A program made the translations under genes and the position numbers. A DNA stretch of 40,156 nt from Fidelibacterota bacterium (GTDB taxonomy: Bacteria; Fidelibacterota; Marinisomatia; Marinisomatales; Marinisomataceae), in contig JAFMFP010000005.1 in NCBI GenBank assembly GCA_017856055.1, positions 1-40,156 of the forward strand, in the 5' to 3' direction. The notes below the pieces were generated by a model. It worked only from the letters and a program-made list of their open reading frames with translations, ran no database searches and had not been told where the DNA came from. Of the stretch, positions 32,111-40,156 are shown piece after piece. The first letter of the stretch is position 1, and the number at the start of each line of letters is the position of its first letter.

Positions 32111-35100
32111 TTAATCTAAAGTTATATCAAGAGCTAAGCCTTGAATCTCTTTCATGAAAACGTTGAACGCTTCTGGTATAGAAGGATCTGGTAAATCTTC
32201 ACCTTTAACTAACGCACTGTAAATACGTGATCTTCCTTCAATATCATCAGACTTAATAGTTAAAATTTCTCTTAAAATATGAGCAGCTCCATAAGCTTGT
32301 AATGCCCAAACTTCCATTTCACCAAATCTCTGGCCACCAAATTGAGCTTTACCTCCTAAAGGTTGTTGGGTAACCAATGAATAAGGTCCTGTAGAACGTG
32401 CATGCATTTTATCATCTACCATATGATAAAGCTTCATCATGTACATATAGCCGACAAGCACTGGATTATCAATTTTTTCTCCAGAAAGCCCATCATAAAG
32501 AGTAGCTTTACCAGTATTAGATAAACCTGCTTCATTCATTTTTTGAGCTACTTCTTCTGGGGAAGCACCATTAAATACAGGAGTAGCATATTTTTCATCA
32601 AGAATTTTACCAGCGAGACCTAACATTGTTTCATATAGTTGACCTAAATTCATACGAGAAGGTACACCTAAAGGATTTAAACAGATATCTACAGGTGTTC
32701 CATCTTCCATAAATGGCATATTTTCTTCAGGAACTATAGTTGCGATAACACCTTTATTTCCATGCCTTCCAGCCATTTTATCACCCACTGAAATTTTTCT
32801 TTTATTAGCGACATAAACTTTTGCAAGCTTAAGAATGCCTGGTTGCAATTGATCTCCTTCTTTAAGTTTGAAGATTTCATTTTCCAGGCTATCTTCAATC
32901 TTAGAAAGATTTTTCTCAAAGGAATTTAAAGATGAGACAACTTTTTCCCATGTTTTTGGAGCAGACACCCAAGGTTCTTCAATAGACAATAGTTCAAAAT
33001 TAGTTGATAAGAGCTTTTTTTCAGATAGAATTGTATTTTTCTTTATAACAACTTTGTCTGATAAATCTTTGATACCTAATGAAGATTTGCCTTTTAGCAA
33101 AGCAATAATCATCTTATCTCTTTTGGCACGTAAATCTTTTTCAGCTTCAATTTTTGATCTTTGTAATAATTTTATTTGTTCATTTGTTTTTACTTTAGAG
33201 GATTTTGAAGCTTTTTCATATAAGTCAGTTTTAATCACCACACCCTGAACACCAGGTTCAGCTTTTTTAGATGAATCTTTTACGTCTCCTGCTTTTTCGC
33301 CAAAAATTGCCCTTAATAGCTTTTCTTCTGGAGATGGATCTGTTTCACCTTTAGGGCTAACTTTTCCAATGAGAATATCATCTTCTTTAACTAATGCACC
33401 AACTCTGATAAGACCATTTTCATCTAGTTGAGCAGTAGACTCTTCACTTACGTTTGGAATTTCAGGAGTAAGTTCCTCTTCTCCTCTTTTGGTATCTCTA
33501 ACTTCTAGTTCTACCTCATTAATGTGTAATGATGTAAAGACATCATCTCTGACTAATCTTTCGTTTATAACAATAGCATCTTCAAAGTTATATCCATTCC
33601 AAGGCATAAGAGCAACAAGAACATTCTTTCCTAAGGCTAATTCACCGCCATCTGTTGATGCTCCATCCGCAATAACATCACCAACTTTGACTTTATCACC
33701 TAAAGAAACAATTGGTTTCTGATTATAACATGTATTTTGATTTGATCGAGCATATTTAATTAAATTGACTGTAACCAAGTCTTCATCTTCATTAAGATAA
33801 ACTCCCTCAGAAGAATTATCTCTGATAACAATTTTCTTTGAATCAACATGCACCACTTCTCCAGAAACAGGGGATAAAACTACAGCCTTAGAATCTACAG
33901 CTACTTTACCCTCCATACCTGTACCAACAATAGGTGAATCTGTTTTCATTAGAGGGACTGATTGACGTTGCATATTCGAACCCATTAAAGCTCTATTGGC
34001 ATCATCATGTTCAACAAACGGAATTAAAGCAGCAGCTACACTTAAAATTTGATTAGGTACTAAATCTGCATAGTTAACTTCATCGCTAGAAACCATTGGG
34101 AAATCACCTTTATTTCTAACGCGGATTCTTTCATCAACTATTTTATTTGATTTATTTAAAGATAAGCCTGATTGTGCAATCAAAGATCTATCTTCGTCAT
34201 CAGCTGATAAATAGGAAACTTTATTTGAAAGAGTAGAATTTTCTACTAATCTGTAAGGCGCTTCAATAAATCCATGCTTATTTACTCTAGCCATCATTGC
34301 TAATGATGAAATCAGCCCTATATTAGGACCTTCAGGAGTTTCAATTGGGCACAATCTTCCATAATGAGTGTAATGAACATCACGAACCTCAAAACCAGCT
34401 CTTTCTCTAGAAAGACCACCAGGACCAAGTGAAGAAATTCTTCTTTTATGAGTAATTTCAGCAAGTGGATTAGTTTGATCTCCAAATTGAGAAAGCTGAC
34501 TAGTTCCAAAGAATGTATTTATAACTGTCGTTACTAATCTTGAATTAATAAGATCTTGAGGTGTAATTGTCTCAGATTCTCTTAAATTCATTCTTTCATA
34601 AACAGTTCTAACCATTCTAGCTAATGCAGAATTAAATTGAACTTTTAATTGTTCTCCGACAGTTCTTACTCTTCTATTACCTAGATGATCAATATCATCT
34701 GGAGCCTTAAGGCCTTTTCGCATTAATATTAAATATTTAATAGTAGTTAAAAAATCATCAAGTGTTAAAACATTTTCATTTCCAGAGTTATCTAAATTAA
34801 ACTGCTTATCTAATCTGTATCTTCCAACAGCTCCTAAATCATATTTCTTTGGGAAAAAGAACATACGATTAATGAATTTTTCAGCAGCTTCAATACTCGG
34901 TGCATCAGTACTGCGAAGTAAAACATATAACCTTAATAAAGCATCTTCAGTATTTTTTGTTGGATCTTTCAAAATAGTATTATACAACATCATACTATCT
35001 ATACTGTTTTTAATATCAATTACAGAAATAGTTTTTACTTTGTTCTTTTTGAAAAGCTTGACTATCGTTTCATTCAAAGGAGTGCCAGATTCTGCAAACA

Positions 35101-35860
35101 ATTCTCCACTATTTGTATCGATAATATCTTCAACTATCACATATTGAGCTAGTTCTGATTCATCAATTTTTGAAGGATTGATTTCTAAAGTTAGACCAAA
35201 TGCATCAAATAAATTTTTATCAGAACTATACCCTAAAGCTCTTAATAAAATGGTAGCAGGAAACTTTCTTTTTCTATCAACAATAGTGAATAAGACATCA
35301 TTGATATCAGTTGTAAAATCAATCCATGAACCTCTTATCGGAATTATTCTAGCATTATATAATTTTGCTCCATTAGGATGAAGCTTATGATCAAAGAATG
35401 CACCAGGTGATCTTTGTAGCTGAGTAACAACAGTTCTTTCAGCTCCATTGATAATAAAAGTACCTTTATCAGTCATGTAAGGAATATTTCCAAAATAAAC
35501 TGTTTGAGGAATAACTTGAGAAAATTTCTTCTTATCTTTCTCATCTGTGATTTTGAGCGTTAAATCAACATCTATTGATACACTATAAGTAATACCTCTA
35601 TCTGCACATTCCCTAGGAGTGTAGCGAGGTTTTCCAATGTGATATTGGTTATACTCAAGTGTATAATTCTCATGAGTATCCTGTAATGGAAAGATTGTTG
35701 AGAAGGCTTCATGCAATCCAAACAATTCACGTCCAGCAGGGTTAGTATCTTCTTGTAAGAAATCTTTAAAAGATTCGATCTGCAAATCGAGCAGATTTGG
35801 TAAATCTTCAATAGATTTTATTTTCTCAAAGTTATGTCTTTTATTAATCTTATTTTTCAA
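32111..35860 (-). CDS. rpoB: RNA polymerase beta subunit
   Basis: 1249 aa; FFGTSQLSQFGDQTNPLAEITHKRRISSLGPGGLSRERAGFEVRDVHYTHYGRLCPIETPEGPNIGL; GDKMAGRHGNKGV. Confidence 0.98.
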   Translation of the reverse strand: MKNKINKRHNFEKIKSIEDLPNLLDLQIESFKDFLQEDTNPAGRELFGLHEAFSTIFPLQDTHENYTLEYNQYHIGKPRYTPRECADRGITYSVSIDVDLTLKITDEKDKKKFSQVIPQTVYFGNIPYMTDKGTFIINGAERTVVTQLQRSPGAFFDHKLHPNGAKLYNARIIPIRGSWIDFTTDINDVLFTIVDRKRKFPATILLRALGYSSDKNLFDAFGLTLEINPSKIDESELAQYVIVEDIIDTNSGELFAESGTPLNETIVKLFKKNKVKTISVIDIKNSIDSMMLYNTILKDPTKNTEDALLRLYVLLRSTDAPSIEAAEKFINRMFFFPKKYDLGAVGRYRLDKQFNLDNSGNENVLTLDDFLTTIKYLILMRKGLKAPDDIDHLGNRRVRTVGEQLKVQFNSALARMVRTVYERMNLRESETITPQDLINSRLVTTVINTFFGTSQLSQFGDQTNPLAEITHKRRISSLGPGGLSRERAGFEVRDVHYTHYGRLCPIETPEGPNIGLISSLAMMARVNKHGFIEAPYRLVENSTLSNKVSYLSADDEDRSLIAQSGLSLNKSNKIVDERIRVRNKGDFPMVSSDEVNYADLVPNQILSVAAALIPFVEHDDANRALMGSNMQRQSVPLMKTDSPIVGTGMEGKVAVDSKAVVLSPVSGEVVHVDSKKIVIRDNSSEGVYLNEDEDLVTVNLIKYARSNQNTCYNQKPIVSLGDKVKVGDVIADGASTDGGELALGKNVLVALMPWNGYNFEDAIVINERLVRDDVFTSLHINEVELEVRDTKRGEEELTPEIPNVSEESTAQLDENGLIRVGALVKEDDILIGKVSPKGETDPSPEEKLLRAIFGEKAGDVKDSSKKAEPGVQGVVIKTDLYEKASKSSKVKTNEQIKLLQRSKIEAEKDLRAKRDKMIIALLKGKSSLGIKDLSDKVVIKKNTILSEKKLLSTNFELLSIEEPWVSAPKTWEKVVSSLNSFEKNLSKIEDSLENEIFKLKEGDQLQPGILKLAKVYVANKRKISVGDKMAGRHGNKGVIATIVPEENMPFMEDGTPVDICLNPLGVPSRMNLGQLYETMLGLAGKILDEKYATPVFNGASPEEVAQKMNEAGLSNTGKATLYDGLSGEKIDNPVLVGYMYMMKLYHMVDDKMHARSTGPYSLVTQQPLGGKAQFGGQRFGEMEVWALQAYGAAHILREILTIKSDDIEGRSRIYSALVKGEDLPDPSIPEAFNVFMKEIQGLALDITLD

Positions 35861-35899
35861 GATTGAATGCCTCCAAATTGATTGATTTAAATTACTTAA

Positions 35900-36283
35900 T
35901 TACTGTAATTCAACAGTTGCTCCAGCTTCTTCCAACTGAGACTTCATCGCTTCAGCCTCATCTTTAGAAACGCCTTCCTTTATGGCTTTTGGAGCAGAAT
36001 CAACCAATTCTTTAGCTTCTTTCAATCCTAAACTAGTTATTTCTCTAACGATTTTAATAACACCGATTTTTGACTGTCCAGCCGCAGCTAAGACAACGTT
36101 AAAGCTACTTTTTTCTCCAGCATCAGCAGCAGCATCGCCAGCAGGACCAGCGGCAGCGGCAGCAGCAACTGGAACAGCAGCTGTTACACCAAATTTCTCT
36201 TCAATATCTTTAACTAACTCAGATATTTCTATCATATTAGCTTCTTCAAGATATTTTAATACATCTTCTCTTTTAACGCTCAT
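35900..36283 (-). CDS. rplL: 50S ribosomal protein L7/L12
   Basis: Ala-rich hinge then [69 protein letters not shown]. Confidence 0.97.
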   Translation of the reverse strand: MSVKREDVLKYLEEANMIEISELVKDIEEKFGVTAAVPVAAAAAAGPAGDAAADAGEKSSFNVVLAAAGQSKIGVIKIVREITSLGLKEAKELVDSAPKAIKEGVSKDEAEAMKSQLEEAGATVELQ

Positions 36284-36285
36284 TA

Positions 36286-36804
36286 TTAACTACCTTTCTT
36301 TGATTTCATTTGTTCAAGTGTTCCTAAAAATCCTGATAGCGGACTAGACAATGTTGCACTTAACTTGCTCATTGGAGATTGTAACATACCAATTAATTTC
36401 GATAATAATTGCTCCTTAGATGGGAGGCTTGCTATATGATCAAATTGGTCTGGCCCAAAAATTTCTCCATTAATTATCAGTCCTTTAATTTCAGGTTTTT
36501 CAAATTCTTTCTTAAAATTCTTTATTACTTTTGCAGGATTAGTAGGATCATCATAACTCAAAGCCACAGCGGTTTGACCACTTAACATTTCTTCAAGACC
36601 TTCAATCCCAACCTCTTTTGCAGCAATTTTTATAATTGTATTTTTTGCAACAGTAAGATCAACATTATTTGCAAAACAATCTTTACGTAATTGAGTTATA
36701 GCTGATACATCCAACCCTTTATAATCAGCAAAATACATGGCACTTGCTTTTTTAAATTTTTCTGTAACATTTTTTACAGATTCGATATTTTTTACACTTG
36801 GCAT
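36286..36804 (-). CDS. rplJ: 50S ribosomal protein L10
   Basis: Track ORF begins at 36837; likely start ATG at 36804 ([41 protein letters not shown]). Confidence 0.95.
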   Translation of the reverse strand: MPSVKNIESVKNVTEKFKKASAMYFADYKGLDVSAITQLRKDCFANNVDLTVAKNTIIKIAAKEVGIEGLEEMLSGQTAVALSYDDPTNPAKVIKNFKKEFEKPEIKGLIINGEIFGPDQFDHIASLPSKEQLLSKLIGMLQSPMSKLSATLSSPLSGFLGTLEQMKSKKGS

Positions 36805-36805
36805 T

Positions 36806-37480
36806 TTAGTCAATCTCCACTTTAATTCCAGGTCCATGAGTAGAAGATATACTTATAGACTTCAAATATTTTCCTTTAAAAGAATTCGGTTTTGCAGATA
36901 AAACAGCCTGCTTAAAAGTATCAAAATTCTCTTTTAATTGAACTTCTGAAAAGGAAGTTTTACCGATTGAAGAATGTAAAATTCCATTTTTTTCAACTCT
37001 AGCATCAATTTTTCCAGCTTTTAACTCTTTTATAGAATTAGCAATATCAGTTGTAACTGTTCCAGATTTAGGATTAGGCATTAAACCCTTAGGACCTAAA
37101 ATTTTTCCTAGTTTACCTAACTCTAACATCAGGTCAGGAGTACAAACTATTCTATCGACATCTGCCCATCCATTTTTGATTTTTTCTAAAAATTCTTCCT
37201 TTCCAACTAAATCAGCACCAGCATCTTTCGCTTCTTGTTCTTTATCAGCATTTACAATGGCAAGAACAGAAACTTCTCTACCAACACCGTTAGGGAGATT
37301 TATACTTAGACGAATATTTTCTTCAGCATGCCTAGGATTTACTCCAAGATTAAAAGCAACATCTACTGACTCAGCAAAAGAAGGTCTTTTAATTGATAAT
37401 AAGATATCAATTGCTTCAGAAATACTATAGCTAGAATTTCTGTCGAATTTATTTTCTATAGATTTAATATATTTACTCAT
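36806..37480 (-). CDS. rplA: 50S ribosomal protein L1
   Basis: [33 protein letters not shown]...[16 protein letters not shown]. Confidence 0.97.
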   Translation of the reverse strand: MSKYIKSIENKFDRNSSYSISEAIDILLSIKRPSFAESVDVAFNLGVNPRHAEENIRLSINLPNGVGREVSVLAIVNADKEQEAKDAGADLVGKEEFLEKIKNGWADVDRIVCTPDLMLELGKLGKILGPKGLMPNPKSGTVTTDIANSIKELKAGKIDARVEKNGILHSSIGKTSFSEVQLKENFDTFKQAVLSAKPNSFKGKYLKSISISSTHGPGIKVEID

Positions 37481-37908
37481 CTTGAAACCTCAATACCCAT
37501 ACTTACCGCAGTACCTGCTATCATTTCAGCTGCTTGCTCTAAAGTGTGGCAATTTAAGTCTTTAAATTTAATTTCGGCAATTTTTTTACATTGCTGAAAA
37601 GATATTGTACTTACTATGTCCTTATTTGGCTCTTGAGAACCTTTACTAAGATTCAACTCCTTCATAATTAATGTAGATGCAGGTGGAGATTTAGTGATGA
37701 AAGTAAAAGATCTATCTTTGTAGACAGTTATTACAACAGGAGTTAAGGTACCTTGGAGTTCTTTAGTTGCTTCATTAAAAGCATTACAAAAATCCATGAT
37801 ATTGACACCATGTTGACCCAAAGCTGGACCAACAGGAGGAGCTGGATTGGCTTTACCAGCCGGTATCTGTAACTTAATTAAACCTGTTATCTCTTTTTTT
37901 TCAGCCAT
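37477..37908 (-). CDS. rplK: 50S ribosomal protein L11
   Basis: Track ORF begins at 37920; likely start [45 protein letters not shown]. Confidence 0.97.
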   Translation of the reverse strand: MAEKKEITGLIKLQIPAGKANPAPPVGPALGQHGVNIMDFCNAFNEATKELQGTLTPVVITVYKDRSFTFITKSPPASTLIMKELNLSKGSQEPNKDIVSTISFQQCKKIAEIKFKDLNCHTLEQAAEMIAGTAVSMGIEVSR

Positions 37909-37909
37909 T

Positions 37910-38443
37910 TTAATTCTCACCTGTAATTTGATTTACACTTAATTCAATTGGAGTAGGTCTACCAAAAATATTAACGTTGACTTTAATAGTACTTCTATCA
38001 CTGATTTCTTGAACTAAACCATCAAAATCTTTGAATGGGCCATCAATAACTTTGACAGCATCACCAACTTTAAAAGGAATATCGTCCTGCATTAATAGCG
38101 ACTCTTCATCAACATCGTTGACTCCAGTAATTCTACGCACTTCATCATCAGATAGTGAAGTAGGATTTCCTTTTGGACCAACAAAACTCATAACGCCATT
38201 AATATTTTCAATAAAGAATTTTGACTGCTGGTTCATATTCATTTTCATTAGAATGTACCCAGGAAAATAAACTTTTTTCTTGATTTGTTTTTTTCCATTT
38301 TTGATATCAACAACATTTTCCATAGGAACAAGTATATCTTCAATATCAGAAGAAATAGAGTCTTCTAAAGACAATTCTCTAAAGATACTTTCTTTAATCT
38401 TTTCCTCTTTTCCAGATATGACTCTTAAACTATACCAGTTCAT
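37910..38443 (-). CDS. nusG: Transcription termination/antitermination protein NusG
   Basis: [19 protein letters not shown]...[13 protein letters not shown]...[24 protein letters not shown] (KOW). Confidence 0.96.
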   Translation of the reverse strand: MNWYSLRVISGKEEKIKESIFRELSLEDSISSDIEDILVPMENVVDIKNGKKQIKKKVYFPGYILMKMNMNQQSKFFIENINGVMSFVGPKGNPTSLSDDEVRRITGVNDVDEESLLMQDDIPFKVGDAVKVIDGPFKDFDGLVQEISDRSTIKVNVNIFGRPTPIELSVNQITGEN

Positions 38444-38622
38444 ACAAACAACCTAATTACTTTTTGAATAACCCAATCTATTCCAAATAAAAAAACAACA
38501 AATAAGATAAAAAATATGATAATAAGATAAGTAGATCCTCTAAGTTCTTGATATGACGGCCAAACGACTTTATTCATTTCGACGTAAACCTGACTAAAAA
38601 AATCTTTTATTCTACTAAACAT
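38440..38622 (-). CDS. secE: Preprotein translocase subunit SecE
   Basis: 60 aa: [60 protein letters not shown]; upstream of nusG. Confidence 0.95.
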   Translation of the reverse strand: MFSRIKDFFSQVYVEMNKVVWPSYQELRGSTYLIIIFFILFVVFLFGIDWVIQKVIRLFV

Positions 38623-38636
38623 TCTTTTTCCTTATG

Positions 38637-38709
38637 CAGGTGAGGCAGGAATTGAACCCGCAACCCCCGGTTTTGGAGACCGATGCTCTACCAATTGAGC
38701 TACTCACCT
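38637..38709 (-). tRNA. tRNA-Trp(CCA)
   Basis: AGGTGAGTAGCTCAATTGGTAGAGCATCGGTCTCCAAAACCGGGGGTTGCGGGTTCAATTCCTGCCTCACCTG; acceptor AGGTGAG/CTCACCT, anticodon loop CTCCAAA. Confidence 0.96.
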
Positions 38710-38718
38710 ATTTGCTAT

Positions 38719-38883
38719 TTATTTTATTTCTTTAAAAAGAACATGCTTTCTAGCAACTGGATCAAACTTTTTATATTCAAGTTTTTCAGGGTGTTTCGTC
38801 TTGTTTTTTGTTACAGTATAACGAAAACCTGTTCCAGCTGTACTTTCAAGCCTAACGATTGCTCTTTTACTATTACCTGCCAT
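38719..38883 (-). CDS. rpmG: 50S ribosomal protein L33, cysteine-free type
   Basis: Not in ORF track (54 aa). Translates to [57 protein letters not shown] overlaps tuf stop (TAATG). Confidence 0.96.
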   Translation of the reverse strand: MAGNSKRAIVRLESTAGTGFRYTVTKNKTKHPEKLEYKKFDPVARKHVLFKEIK

Positions 38884-40073
38884 TATTCAACTATTTTAGT
38901 AACAACTCCAGCACCAACAGTGTGGCCACCTTCTCTAATAGCGAATCTTAGCTCTTCATTCATAGCTATCGGTGTAATTAACTCAACAGTAATCTCAATA
39001 TTATCGCCAGGCATTACCATTTCAGTTCCTGAAGGAAGAGTAACAACACCAGTCACATCAGTAGTTCTGAAATAGAATTGTGGTCTATAATTATTGAAGA
39101 AAGGAGTATGTCTACCACCCTCTTCTTTTTTGAGAACATATACATTAGCTGAGAACTTAGTATGAGGAGTGATAGAACCTTTAGCAGCAGCTACCATACC
39201 TCTTTTTAAATCAGTCTTTTCAACACCTCTCATCAAAAGACCAGCATTATCACCAGCTTCACCTTCTGTAAGAGTTTTTTGGAACATTTCTACACCAGTA
39301 ATTGTAGTTGTCATGCTACTTCCAAGACCTACCAATTCAACTTCGTCACCAACTTTAATTTTTCCGGACTCAATACGCCCAGTACCAACTGTACCACGAC
39401 CAGTAATACTAAATACATCTTCGATTGGCATCAAAAATGGCTTATCAATATCACGTTTTGGTTGAGGAATGAATTCATCACATGCTTTCATCAACTCTGC
39501 GATACATCCAGTAGCATCAGCATCACCAGGATTTTCAAGAGCTTTCAATGCACTTCCTTTGATAATTGGAGTGTTATCTCCATCAAATTCATATTCATTC
39601 AATAGATCTCGTAATTCAAGCTCGACTAACTCTAACAACTCAGGATCATCTACTTGGTCAACCTTATTCATAAAAACTACTAAACTCGGTACATTAACCT
39701 GACGAGCAAGCAATACGTGTTCACGAGTTTGAGGCATAGGACCGTCAGCAGCACTAACTACAAGGATTGCACCGTCCATTTGAGCAGCACCTGTAATCAT
39801 ATTTTTAATATAGTCAGCGTGACCAGGACAGTCAACGTGAGCATAGTGTCTATTTTCAGTTTCATACTCAACGTGAGCAGTCTGAATAGTAATACCTCTT
39901 TCTCTTTCCTCAGGAGCATTATCGATAGTATCAAAATCACGTTTAGCAGCCAAACCTATAAGAGACTGTGTTTGAGTTATAGCAGCAGTCAAAGTGGTTT
40001 TACCGTGGTCAACGTGACCAATAGTACCAATATTGCAGTGAGGCTTATTTCTAACAAATGTTTCTTTAGCCAT
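38883..40073 (-). CDS. tuf: Elongation factor Tu
   Basis: [23 protein letters not shown]...[41 protein letters not shown]-like AAGGAGA upstream of ATG. Confidence 0.98.
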   Translation of the reverse strand: MAKETFVRNKPHCNIGTIGHVDHGKTTLTAAITQTQSLIGLAAKRDFDTIDNAPEERERGITIQTAHVEYETENRHYAHVDCPGHADYIKNMITGAAQMDGAILVVSAADGPMPQTREHVLLARQVNVPSLVVFMNKVDQVDDPELLELVELELRDLLNEYEFDGDNTPIIKGSALKALENPGDADATGCIAELMKACDEFIPQPKRDIDKPFLMPIEDVFSITGRGTVGTGRIESGKIKVGDEVELVGLGSSMTTTITGVEMFQKTLTEGEAGDNAGLLMRGVEKTDLKRGMVAAAKGSITPHTKFSANVYVLKKEEGGRHTPFFNNYRPQFYFRTTDVTGVVTLPSGTEMVMPGDNIEITVELITPIAMNEELRFAIREGGHTVGAGVVTKIVE

Positions 40074-40108
40074 TTTATTTTATCTCCTTGTTTATAAACA
40101 ATTTTTTG

Positions 40109-40156
40109 AGCCTACGACCGGGATTGAACCGGTGACCTCTTCGTTACCAACGAAGT
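40109..40156 (-). tRNA. tRNA-Thr(GGT), 5' part beyond window edge
   Basis: Minus strand ACTTCGTTGGTAACGAAGAGGTCACCGGTTCAATCCCGGTCGTAGGCT; anticodon stem CTTCG/CGAAG with loop TTGGTAA; T-arm ACCGG/CCGGT. Confidence 0.93.

Noticed and set aside
32868-33248. Plus-strand 126-aa ORF
   Set aside because: Antisense shadow ORF within rpoB; no domain and no independent signal.
36110-36180. GCAGC/GGCAGC-rich short tandem repeat
   Set aside because: Encodes the Ala/Gly-rich hinge of L7/L12, an expected low-complexity segment.
35982-36347. Plus-strand 121-aa ORF rich in Ala/Ser
   Set aside because: Antisense to rplL/rplJ; composition mirrors the L7/L12 Ala-rich hinge codons.
38683-39605. Plus-strand ORFs antisense to rpmG/tuf (38683..39075, 39169..39465, 39279..39605)
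   Set aside because: Mutually overlapping shadow ORFs across conserved genes and the tRNA-Trp; best explained by codon bias of tuf.

Overview
AT-rich window with almost every gene on the minus strand, dominated by one long translation/transcription gene cluster. In minus-strand transcription order: tRNA-Thr(GGT, partial at right edge) - tuf - rpmG - tRNA-Trp(CCA) - secE - nusG - rplK - rplA - rplJ - rplL - rpoB - rpoC - [148-bp structured spacer] - rpsL - rpsG - fusA - rpsJ - rplC/D/W/B - rpsS - rplV - rpsC - rplP - rpmC - rpsQ - rplN/X/E - rpsN - rpsH - rplF - rplR - rpsE - rpmD - rplO - secY - map - infA - rpmJ - rpsM - rpsK - rpsD - rpoA - rplQ. A small two-gene island follows (a plus-strand GAF/fRMsr-like gene and a minus-strand sulfotransferase), then a plus-strand tRNA with anticodon CAT. 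After that comes a second minus-strand housekeeping cluster: gdhA - pgk - tpiA - secG - tRNA-Leu(GAG) - TPR protein - HAD phosphatase - acpS - murA - trkA - trkH (truncated at left edge). I found no CRISPR array, transposon, phage, toxin-antitoxin or defence locus, and no convincing new multi-gene system. The observations most worth checking are: (1) the only large spacer in the cluster (rpoC-rpsL) carries three consecutive inverted repeats on the minus strand, a candidate structured r-protein leader; (2) the very tight packing of the sulfotransferase/fRMsr island (starts 3 nt apart, one stop codon inside a tRNA gene, the other stop 1 nt from rplQ); (3) zinc-ligand-free forms of L36, L33 and S14, with L36 and L33 absent from the supplied ORF track. 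The organism cannot be assigned from the sequence alone.
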